Shown here: positions 8,129-18,500 of the stretch, piece by piece
Layout of the letters: every line of letters begins with the position of its first letter
How positions within the stretch are numbered: position 1 is the stretch's first letter
Origin: Calditrichia bacterium
GTDB taxonomy: Bacteria; Calditrichota; Calditrichia; Calditrichales; J004
DNA: 38,074 bases
Assembly: GCA_027006055.1 (NCBI GenBank)
Contig: JALTKX010000243.1
Coordinates: forward strand, 1-38,074
Direction of reading: 5' to 3'
Translations under genes and position numbers: made by a program
The notes under the pieces: model-generated
What the model was told of the DNA's origin: nothing
The model's database searches: none
The model's input: only the letters and a program-made list of their open reading frames with translations

Positions 8129-11100
8129 TTAAGAATCTTTTCTTTTCAGCATGGCTTGTATTTCTTCATCGCTCATGTTTTCCACTCTGCTCAGCATGTC
8201 GCTCAGCATATCTTCCTGCTGTTCGGTGGTGGCGCGCGCCTGTTCGATCTGTTCGGCCACGCCGGCGATGGTGGGATTTTCAAAAAGGCTTTTTACCGGC
8301 ACATCCACCTTAAAGCGTTCGCGCATGCGCGAAATAAGTTGCGTGCCCATTAGCGAATTGCCGCCCAGATCAAAGAAATCATCATGAATACCCACCTGTC
8401 CGATACCCAAAAGCTGCTGCCAGACGGCGGCGATCTCCTTTTCAAGGTCGGATTGCGGCGCCACATAAGGGGTAGGCAGGTTGGGGCGGTCATACAGGGT
8501 ACGCTCTTCCGTATCATTTTCCCCCTGCGCGGCCCGTCCGTACTGCCACGTTTCAAAACGCTCATCCAGGTTTTCCACGGAAACGACCGTCTGGCTGATG
8601 TGGGTCAGGGAAAAGAGGATATCAAACAGAGCGGGGGCCTGTTCCGGCTTTAAGCCGTGTCCCTGGCCGGCGGGGTCAAACTGCCAGCCGTCCCAGTTAA
8701 CGCTGATCAGGCCGGGACGCTCCTGGGCCTGGGCCAGGGCGTCCATATAGGCATTAGCCGCGCCGTAAGCGCCAAAACCGTATCCCCCCAAAAGGGCGGA
8801 AAGGGATGATTGAAGGAAAACCCACGGTACATTATGATTCCGGGCAAAACGCAGAACCTGTTCACTGCCGCTCACCTTGGCCGTAAAGACCGCGGTATCG
8901 GAGGAATCCGCGGCGCTGCCCACGGGGGCTATGATGCCCTCGCCCACAAGCCCGGCGGCATGGATAAGGATATCCGGGGCTTTCTCCCCGGGCCAAACCT
9001 TCTCCAGATCGCCTTTCCGGCTCACATCGGCCTGTAAAAAGGATATGCGGCAGCCTCTTTTTTCGGCGCGGGCAAAAATATCCGCCTTGCGTTGCTGTTC
9101 CGCGCTTAGCGCGCCGGGAGTTTTCCAGTGGGCGGCTTCCGGAAAACCGGAACGGCTTAACAGATAAAAGCGGGCGCTGCATTTTTGGCTGATATAGTCC
9201 ACATACAGGGCCGCCAGATTGCCGGTACCTCCGGTGATCAGTACCTCGGGTTGACTCAAACCTTTCCAGAAGGAGTCATCCTCTGCAATCTTCAGGGATT
9301 CAAACTCCTGTTGGTACAGTTGCCCTCCGCGCAGGGCGACAATTCTGTTATAAAAAATCCCGCGGTCCATCAGGGCGGGGATTTGTCCTGGACTTTTCCC
9401 GTCCTGATCGAGCCAGCTAAAGCTAAAGGCGGGCTGTTCCACAACCAGCGAACGTAACAGAGCGATAAGCGCCGCCGTCTCCGGCCGGCCGTTTTCTTCC
9501 GGCAAAACCTTAAAAGCTCCCGTGCTGATCACAAAGAGGTGACGGGGAGTATCGAAACTTAAATCCGACAACAGGGAATGCAGCCGCTTATAATTCCGGC
9601 TAAAGCCTTCTTCCGCGCCGATAAAAAAGATCAGCCTCTCCTCCGCTTCCTCACCCTTAAAAGTTTTTAGCGATGAATACTGTTTTTCAAAAACATCCCG
9701 TATGTCTCCGGGAATTTCGGCCGGATTGACAAAGGTCGCGGCGCCTTCGCCCGCGGTCTTATCAAAAGACCTTTTCCAGAGTGGCGCGTAAAACCAGTGC
9801 CGGGGATTGTCGCTGGAGCTAATAAGCTGCCCGCCGCCTTTGGGAATGGCCAGTAAATAGGGCTTCTTTTCAAAGGGATAGGTGGGCAGGGGAACGCGCC
9901 GCCGTTTTTCTTCTCCGAAAAGCATCTCAGTATTAAGCGGCAAACCCGCCAGCCAGAAACGTCCCAGGGTCGTCATAAAAAAGCTTAGCGCGTCGGTATC
10001 ATCCTGAGGGTGTGGCAGGGATGTCAGCACAACCCGGTTTAACTCCTTGGCCTGATGGCGCATGGCCAGGGAAGCGAGGCTCTTGCCCGGGCCCACTTCA
10101 AGCAAAATGCCGTCAAAATCCTGATAAAGCGCGCTGAGATTATCGTTAAAGCGTACCATGGAGCGCAGGTGACGGGCATAGTAGGCCGGCGAGGTGGCTT
10201 CATCGTCGCTGATCCAGCCGCCGCTAACATTGGAAAGATAGCTGATTTGCGGTTTTTGCATGGGAATCCGGGCGCATATCTCCTCAAATTGTTTAAGGAT
10301 GGGCTCCATCATGGGCGAATGAAAAGCGTGAGAGGTATGCAGCGGCCGGGAGTCGATACCCCTGGCTTTTAGGGATTCCGCCACGGCGGCGATGGCTTTT
10401 TCCGGGCCGGAAAGCACCGTGGAGCCTTTGCTGTTTACCGCCCCGATTACCACCTCGTCCGAAAGGTAAGCGGCAACGGCGTGTTCATCGAGAGGCACGC
10501 TGAGCATGGCGCCCGTCGGCAGGGATTGCATCAATTGGCCGCGCAGGGCCACCAGCTTCAGGGCGTCTTCCAGGGAAAAAACACCGGCCAGGTGGGCGGC
10601 CACATACTCGCCGATGGAATGGCCGGCCATGGCCGAGGGGCGAACGCCGAAAGCTTCCCACAGGCGGCTCAGGGCATATTCGGTTACAAAAAGGGCCGGC
10701 TGGGTATAGCGTGTTTGCTCCAACCGGGCGGCGGCGGTTTCCCTGTTATCCTCTCCGGGATAAAGAAGTTCACGGATATCAAGGTTTATGTGCGCTTGCA
10801 ACCGGGCGGCGCATTCATCCACCGCCTGGCGATAGACGGGGTAGCGCTCGTATAAATCCTTACCCATAAACGGATACTGACTGCCTTGTCCGGAAAATAA
10901 AAAGGCGATTTTGGGCGGATGGGGCTCTTTTTTATGTCCCATGCCCAAAAGACGCTTGGGGTCGCTTCCGCGCAGCAGTTCCACGGCCTCCCGCCGGGAA
11001 CGGGCCAGGACAAAGCGCCGTTGTGAAAAGGCCTTGCGGCCCAGGATCAAGGTATGTGCAATGTCGGCGGTCTGTTGTTCCGGGCGCGCTTCAATATGAT

Positions 11101-12514
11101 CCGCCAGACGACGGGTCATGGCCTCCAGCGCTCCGGGCGTTTTAGCGGAGAGCGGGAACAGCCAGGGGCCCCGGCCTTCCCCGCTGTGAGCGGGGGGGGC
11201 TTCCTGCAGAATAACATGGGCGTTGGTACCGCCGATGCCAAAAGAGCTGATGGCCGCGCGGCGGGGCAGCCCTTCCCTGGCGGGCCATTCCTCCAGGCGG
11301 TTGTTAACATAAAAAGGCGTCTGTGAAAAATCGATTTGCGGATTGGGGCTTTGATAATGCACCGTGGGTGGTATCTGCCTGTGTTGCAGGGCCAGCACGG
11401 TTTTTATGAACCCGGCAATACCCGCCGCGGCGTCAAGATGACCGATGTTGCTCTTAACCGATCCGATGGCACAGCTTCCCGCCTGCCACGCATCCTGAGT
11501 AAAAATCTGTTTCAGGGCGGCGATTTCAATGGGATCGCCCAGTTCCGTTCCCGTGCCGTGGCACTCTATATAGCCGATATCAGCGGGAGAGATGCCGGCC
11601 AGGGCCTGAGCGGTGGCGATAACATCGGCCTGACCTTCCACGCTGGGGGCGGTATAGCCCACCCGTTGTCCGCCATCGTTATTATAGGCCGCGCCCTTGA
11701 TCAGGGCATGGATGGTGTCGCCGTCCTTCAGAGCGTCTTCCAGGCGCTTAAGCAGCACCACGCCCACGCCGTTGCCGCTTACCGTACCCCGGGCTTTGGC
11801 GTCAAAGGGACGGCAATGGCCATCGGGGGAAAGAATCATTCCTTCCTGATATTTATAGCCCTGTTCCTGGGGGATGGTAACCGAGGAGCCGCCGGCCAAA
11901 GCCATGTCACAGCTAAAATTCATCAGGTTCTGACAGGCCAGCACAATGGAAACCAGGGAGGTGGAACAGGCGGTTTGTACATCCAGACTGGGCCCGCGTA
12001 AATTGAACTTGTAGGAAACGCGGGTGGTTAGAAAATCCTTATCATTGCCGATAGCCAGCTGATAACCCTCGGCGGAGGAGAGTCCCTGCCGCCGGGCGGC
12101 CAGATAGCGGTAAAGGTAGGTATTCATGCTTACACCGCCAAAAAGACCGATAAGCCCTTCGGTGGATTCGGCATTGTAACCGGCGTTCTCCAGCGCTTCC
12201 CAGGCCACTTCCATAAAAAGACGATGCTGGGGATCGATTATTTCGGCCTCGTGGGGCGTATAATCGAAAAAATAGGCGTCGAAAGCCGTGGGCTCCCGGA
12301 GGATACCCCTTCGACGGACATAATGGGCGTCCTGTAGCTCTTCCTGGGGCACACCCGCCTCCCGCAGCTCTTCATCGCTCAGGGTGACGATGGATTCGGT
12401 GCCCGAAGCCAGATTTTTCCAAAACTGTTCCAGATTGTCCGCGCCCGGAAATTTACCGGACATGCCGATAACGGCGATGTCCAGTTCCGGGTTAATATGT
12501 TCCATATCAGCCAT
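8129..12514 (-). CDS. Type I PKS module KS-AT-KR-ACP
   Basis: A 1461-residue polyketide synthase module. The ketosynthase (about 10-440) has the active-site Cys 183 in TACSTSL, the His of ECHGTGT and the NIGHLD motif. The acyltransferase (about 545-850) has GHSIGE with Ser 633 and a later HAFHSPMM, the pattern usual for malonyl-CoA. A long linker leads to a ketoreductase (nucleotide motif GGTGNLA near 1097, catalytic Tyr 1250 in AYGAANAY). The carrier domain has FFDLGGNS with Ser 1387. No dehydratase or enoylreductase is visible, so the expected output is a beta-hydroxy chain. Because the previous protein ends with an aromatic-loading PCP, this step should build a statine-like unit. The final Gly of the KR nucleotide motif is Ala, which may be harmless. 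The C-terminus is an acidic docking-like tail (MSDEEIQAMLKRK). The start is 6 bases past the upstream stop. Confidence 0.97.
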   Translation of the reverse strand: MADMEHINPELDIAVIGMSGKFPGADNLEQFWKNLASGTESIVTLSDEELREAGVPQEELQDAHYVRRRGILREPTAFDAYFFDYTPHEAEIIDPQHRLFMEVAWEALENAGYNAESTEGLIGLFGGVSMNTYLYRYLAARRQGLSSAEGYQLAIGNDKDFLTTRVSYKFNLRGPSLDVQTACSTSLVSIVLACQNLMNFSCDMALAGGSSVTIPQEQGYKYQEGMILSPDGHCRPFDAKARGTVSGNGVGVVLLKRLEDALKDGDTIHALIKGAAYNNDGGQRVGYTAPSVEGQADVIATAQALAGISPADIGYIECHGTGTELGDPIEIAALKQIFTQDAWQAGSCAIGSVKSNIGHLDAAAGIAGFIKTVLALQHRQIPPTVHYQSPNPQIDFSQTPFYVNNRLEEWPAREGLPRRAAISSFGIGGTNAHVILQEAPPAHSGEGRGPWLFPLSAKTPGALEAMTRRLADHIEARPEQQTADIAHTLILGRKAFSQRRFVLARSRREAVELLRGSDPKRLLGMGHKKEPHPPKIAFLFSGQGSQYPFMGKDLYERYPVYRQAVDECAARLQAHINLDIRELLYPGEDNRETAAARLEQTRYTQPALFVTEYALSRLWEAFGVRPSAMAGHSIGEYVAAHLAGVFSLEDALKLVALRGQLMQSLPTGAMLSVPLDEHAVAAYLSDEVVIGAVNSKGSTVLSGPEKAIAAVAESLKARGIDSRPLHTSHAFHSPMMEPILKQFEEICARIPMQKPQISYLSNVSGGWISDDEATSPAYYARHLRSMVRFNDNLSALYQDFDGILLEVGPGKSLASLAMRHQAKELNRVVLTSLPHPQDDTDALSFFMTTLGRFWLAGLPLNTEMLFGEEKRRRVPLPTYPFEKKPYLLAIPKGGGQLISSSDNPRHWFYAPLWKRSFDKTAGEGAATFVNPAEIPGDIRDVFEKQYSSLKTFKGEEAEERLIFFIGAEEGFSRNYKRLHSLLSDLSFDTPRHLFVISTGAFKVLPEENGRPETAALIALLRSLVVEQPAFSFSWLDQDGKSPGQIPALMDRGIFYNRIVALRGGQLYQQEFESLKIAEDDSFWKGLSQPEVLITGGTGNLAALYVDYISQKCSARFYLLSRSGFPEAAHWKTPGALSAEQQRKADIFARAEKRGCRISFLQADVSRKGDLEKVWPGEKAPDILIHAAGLVGEGIIAPVGSAADSSDTAVFTAKVSGSEQVLRFARNHNVPWVFLQSSLSALLGGYGFGAYGAANAYMDALAQAQERPGLISVNWDGWQFDPAGQGHGLKPEQAPALFDILFSLTHISQTVVSVENLDERFETWQYGRAAQGENDTEERTLYDRPNLPTPYVAPQSDLEKEIAAVWQQLLGIGQVGIHDDFFDLGGNSLMGTQLISRMRERFKVDVPVKSLFENPTIAGVAEQIEQARATTEQQEDMLSDMLSRVENMSDEEIQAMLKRKDS

Positions 12515-12520
12515 AGTATA

Positions 12521-15500
12521 TTACGGTTTCCTGCGTTGTACCCGCGCGCGCATCTGGGCTGCCCGGGCGGCGGCGTCTTTGGCCTTGCTTGCGCGGTCTT
12601 GTGATTTTTCGATGGTCTCTTTCCCGTTACCGCCCCCGGAAAGATATTTGGCCAGGGCATTGATCGTGGGATAACGGAAAAGATCGACAATGTTGACTTC
12701 TTTTTCCAGTTCCTCGCTGATTTTATTTTGCACCTGCACTATGCTGAGCGAATGACCGCCCAGATCAAAAAAGTTATCATGAATTCCCACTTCTTCGAGT
12801 TGAAGCACTTCCCGCCAGATATCCACAAGCTGTTGCTCCTGCTCGGTTTCGGCCTTGACAAACTGCCGGCGTTGCGCCTCGGGCCTGGGCAGGGCGGCGC
12901 GGTCGATCTTGCCGTTGGCCGTTTGCGGAAAAGCCTCAAGGGCGATCACCACGCCGGGAACCATATAGTCGGGCAAGGTTTTATGCAGATCGAAGATCAG
13001 GGTGTTTTTATCAAAGGAGGCCGCGTCTTCCGGCACCACCCAGGCCGCCAGTTTTTTATCCCGATCGCCATAGGCCAGCACCAGGGCGTCTTTCACCTGC
13101 GGATTGTTTTTGATCTGACTTTCCACTTCTCCCAGCTCAATACGGAATCCGCGGATTTTCACCTGCTGATCCAAACGATCGAGGAAGATCAGTTGTCCCT
13201 GGCGGTTGATTATAACCAAATCGCCGCTGCGGTACATACGGCTGCCCGGTTGGCTGTTGAACGGATCGGGAAGGAAACGCTCGGCGCTTAAATCCGGCCG
13301 TCCAAGATAGCCGCGGGCCACGCCCATGCCGCCAATGTACAATTCACCCGGAACGCCGGGAGGCACGGGGCTAAGCGTGGCGTCCAGCACATAAAGACGT
13401 ACATTGTCAATGGCTTCGCCGATGGGCACCGAAACGGCGTCGCCGGCGATTTCGGTAAAGCCGTGGGCGGAAGCGCAGACCGTTCCTTCCGTGGGCCCGT
13501 AGGCATTGATCATAAAGCGTCCGGCGCACCACTTTTCCGCCAGGTCGGGCGTTAAGGTTTCTCCGGCGGAGATCAGCGTTTCTATGGAACCCAGTTGTTC
13601 GGCGGGCAGCACGCGCAACACCGATGGCGGCAGGGTCGCTACGCTGATGCTTTGTTTTTTAATGTAGTCCAGTAATTCCAGTCCGCTGGCCTGGGTCGCC
13701 TTGTCGATCAGCACCAGAGTCGCGCCGCTGAGCAGCGTGGTGAAAATCTCCGAGGCGGCCGCGTCGAAGCTGATGGAGGCGAACTGCAACAGCCGTGATT
13801 TTTCCGTGATGCGGAAGGTTTTAATCTGGGCACGGGCCAGGTTGTAGAGATTGCGGTGACAGACCATGACCCCCTTGGGTTTACCGGTGGAGCCGGAGGT
13901 GTAGATGACGTAGACCAGATTGTCCGCGGTCATGCTGCAATTCGGGTTACTATCCGGCAAATCTTCCGGTATATCCGTATCAATGTTTATCAGGGGAATA
14001 TTTTCAAAATTCAGTTGAGGGCTTGTTTCATTGTCGGAAAGGATGCCGACAACCCCGGCGTCTTCAGCCATGTAACGGATGCGCTCCGTCGGATAATCGG
14101 CGTCCAGGGGCAGATAGGCCGCACCGCTTTTCAAAATACCCAGTATGGCAGCTATCATTTCCGGCGAGCGCCTGAGGGACAGGCCAATGATATCGTCGGT
14201 TGTAACGCCTTTTTCACACAATAAACGGGCTATTTTGTTGGCCCGGGCGTTCAGGGCGCCATAACTGACGCTTTTATCGTTTAAGACCACGGCTGTGCGG
14301 TCGGGGTCTTTTTGAACAATCGCCTCAAATGCGGCGTGGATGGAGGGGATATCCCCGTAGTGTTCTTCCCTGCTGTTGAGCAGGGCCAACAGCTTGCGCT
14401 CTTCCCCGGCGTCCATCAGGGTATATTCACCGATGCGTTTTTCCGAGTGTTCGGCGATCTCGGACAGTAAAAACATAAAACGATCCAGCAGGCGCCGGGC
14501 GCTTTCTGTTTCGAAAAGGTCGGTGTTGTATTGCAGGGAGGCGCCCAGGCCATCATCCACCTCGGCCATAAGCATGGTCATGTCAAAGGGCACAACACGG
14601 TCCTCGATGGCAATGGACTCCAGGGTCAGGTCTCCCAGCTTCATAGAGCCGCCTTCTTCGGCCACGGCCAGCCCGGACATACCCGACTCATGCAGCAGAT
14701 AGGCTTTTTGGTAGACAAACATCACCTGAAAAACAGGCGTGCGGCTGGGGTCCCGGCGCGGTTTAAGCTGCTCCACAAGCAGGTTAAAGGGATAGTCCTG
14801 ATGCTCCAGGGCATCCAATACGATATCGCGCATTTCCGTCAGATAGGCGGTAAAGGGTTTGTCGTCGCGCACGTCGCTGCGCAGGGCAACGGGATTGACA
14901 AAATAGCCTAGCAAGGGAGCAAACTCCGGCTTGGTGCGCCCGGTGGTTGCCGTCCCGATGATGATGTCGTTCTGGGCGGTGTATTTGTGCAGCAACACCT
15001 TAAAGGCGGAGAGCAACAGAGCATAGAGTGTTGTTCCATGCTTTTCGGCCAGTTCTTCCAGCTTTTTGCGGGTGGCGCCATCCACCTTGGCTGTTTCCGT
15101 CAAGCCCTTATAGGTTTGAATGGGCGGCCGGGGCTTGTCCGTATGCAGGTTCAGGATGGGCAGGGGATCGGCTAGCCGCTCGCGCCAGAATTTTAGATGG
15201 CGCTTGCCTGTTTTTCCGGCCAGTTCGCGGTTCATCTGACGCGCGTAATCCAGATAGGTGAACTCTATCGGCGGCAGATTGTTTTGCCCGTTAGCGGAAT
15301 AGATTTGGTTCAGCTCATACATAAAAATAGCCAGCGACCACATATCCGATATGATATGGTGGGCCACATATAAAAATATCTGACTGCCGTCCGCTTTTTG
15401 GAAAAGGGTTATGCGCGTCAGCGGGTCTTTTTCCAGATCGAACGGTTTGTGAATCTCGGCCTCGAAGCGTTTTTTAAAGGCGGCTTCGTCCAAATCCGAA

Positions 15501-18500
15501 ACGTCCACCACACTGAGGATGTCCATGGGCTTTTCGTGTATAAGCTGCTCGGGTCTGCCGTTTTTGGCGATGAAGTTGGTGCGTAAAACCGCATGGCGCA
15601 TGCTCATGGCGTCCAGGGATTTTTTAAGCAGGGGGATATCCACCTTGTCGGCAATGCGCACGGCATAAACCTGATTGTAAATGCTGGAGGGCGACAACTG
15701 GTGCTGGAACCACATGGCCCGCTGCCCGTGGGATACGGGAAATTCCTCTTCATTTTCCAGAATGTCATCCGCCTCGGCGAACTCTTCGTCCAACAGTTGT
15801 TCCAGCATATTTACGGCCAGATCGCGGATGGAAGGTCCTTTCAGCAAGGTGGCGATGGCCAGTTGGGTTCCCAGGCTGGTTTCCACGCTGTTTTTCAGTT
15901 CAATAGCCATAAGCGAATCGAGCCCCAGGCTGTTCAACGGTTTGTCGTCTTCCAGTTTTCCGGGGGGAACGCTGAGTACCTTGGCTATCTTTGTTTTTAA
16001 ATAATTGACCATCATATCCATGCGCTCCTCATCGGAAAGGGGAGCCAGCATTTCCGGCGTGATGGCATCCCGGCCGCCGCCCCGGGCAGCCTTGCGCTGA
16101 TCTTTGAATCGCAGGTAAAGGCGGGGAATGCGATCCTCGGGGAAGGGGGCCAGAAATTCGGGCCAGCTCACGGGAGTGATGATCAGATGGAAACGTTTGT
16201 TCGTCAGGGCATTTTCCAGGATACGTAATCCGTATTGTGGTTCGATGGAACCCGCGCCGGGAATGGATATCGCCTCGTTGCGGGCGGCCATACCCGTGGC
16301 CCATAAGCCCCAATTGATGGTTATCATTCGCGGATGCTCCTTGTTGGCCCATTGCCCCACGGCGTCCATAAACATATTGGCCGCCGCGTAGTTGGCCTGG
16401 CCCGGATTGCCAATGGTGGCCGCCACGGACGAAAAGTTGACGATGAAGTCGGGTTTAATTTCCCCGGAAATTTTACTAAGGTTAAAACTACCGGCAATCT
16501 TGGGCGGCAGCACCTTTAGAAAAGCCTCCCTTTCAAAGTTAAGCACGCCGCTGTCGCTTAAAACACCCGCCGCGTGGAAAATGCCCTTAATGGCCCTGTC
16601 CCGGTGCCGTTGCAACAACAGCCCGCTCAGGGCTTCATAGTCCGCAACGTCAACCGCGCCGGTATCGACGGAAATACCCCGTTCGCGCCAGACGTTCAGT
16701 TTCGCGGCGGTTTCTTCATCCGGCGCGCGACGTCCGAGCAGCAGCAGATGCCGGGCGCCCTTGCCAATGAGCCACTCCGCCAGCAGCATCCCCAGGTCGC
16801 CCAGGCCGCCTGTAACTACATAGCAACCGTTTACATCGATAAATTCAGCGGCGCGGGCGCGCTGCTCCTTATCGGCTTTCATTTTTACAACGATCTTACC
16901 GATATTTTTTCTCTGGGCCATATAGCGGAAGGCGTCCACCACCTGCGTTGCCTCAAAGGACGTATGGGGTAAGGGCTGTAAGGCTCCCCGTGAAAAATGA
17001 TCCATGATCTCCGCGAGCAGTTCGCTGATCAGTTCCGGTTTATCGCGGGAAACCATATCCAGATCAATGGCATGATACGAAAGATTATTGCGGAAGGGAT
17101 ACATATCAATTTGACTGTTCTGGAAGAGGTCGGTTTTCCCGATTTCCAGAAAACGGCCGTAGGGACGGAGCAGGGCGATGCTGCGGGGGATAAATTCCCC
17201 GGCCAGCGAATTGAGCACCATGTCCACGCCTTCACCGTTTGTTTCATCCATCACCTGGCGGGCAAATTCCAGAGAGCGGGAACTCATCAAATGGGTAACG
17301 CCCATATTGCGTAAAAAGGCATGCTTCTCCTCGCTGCCCGCGGTGGTAAAAACTTCGGCGCCAATCATCTGGGCAATACGGATGGCCGCCTGGCCCACGC
17401 CACCGGCTCCGGCATGGATAAGAACCCGTTCACCCTTGCGCAGGCGACCCAGGTAAACCATGGCGTAGTAGGCGGTCAGATAGGTGATGGGCAGGGTGGC
17501 CGCTTCGGTAAAGGAAACCTTTTCCGGTTTGTGCGCCAGAAGACGGGCGTCGGTCAGGGCATATTTTCCAAAGGTGTGCGGCGCAATGCCCAAAACGGCG
17601 TCGCCTTCCTTAAAAGCGGTTACGCCTTCGCCCACGGCGCTGACGATACCGGCGCATTCCGATCCAAGAGGTATGGGGCCGCCGGGATAGAGTCCCAGGG
17701 CTTCCAATACATCGCGGAAATTCAAGCCGGCGGCAACGACCTCTATTTCAATCTGTCCCGCGGAGGGCCGTGTCCGCTCCACTTTTTCATAGTTAAGGGC
17801 GACCAGGCTGCCAGGGGTTTGTATATTTAAACGGTAATTGCCGTCGGGAAGGGTAAGCGCCGAGCTCCCGGATGTTTCTTCCCCGTGCATTTCACGGGCC
17901 CGGTCAAGACGGGCGGTATAACGTTTTCCGCCATGCAGAAGCAGTTGGTCTTCCCTGTGGTCGGCTAAAATCTGTGTAATAAGTTCATCCGCCTGTTCGC
18001 CGGCATTATCGAGGTCGATTTTCATACAGTGCAGTGTCGGGTTCTCCGAGGTAACAACCCGGCCAAACCCCCAAAGGCTGCTTTGGGCAAGGGAAACGTT
18101 ATGGGCTTCCCCCTCAAGGATGCGCGCCTTTTCCGTTACAAAGGCCAAACGGGGACGTTTTTTGAGCGGCTGTTCCAACAGGCTTTGCGTGGCATAAAGA
18201 GCGGAAAGCAGCAACTCCTGTTGACCGGCAAGAAGATTTTGAGGTTCCAGCAGCTCATTGGCCGGCGCGTCCAGCCCCAGTAAAAACAGCACTCCCTTAA
18301 AGGGCATGGCGGGATTTTCCGGTATGGCCTGCATGACCTTAATATAGTCTTCCTTTTGATCCAGGCGGACGCCATAGAGAAATTCGTCAATACGGGAGAA
18401 TTCATCCGCGGGCCGGGCGATATAAACTTCGTGTCCTCCTGCCTTTAAGCGGGTGGCGACTTCTTTTCCCAGGGGATGTTTATCCATATAGATCAGCCAG

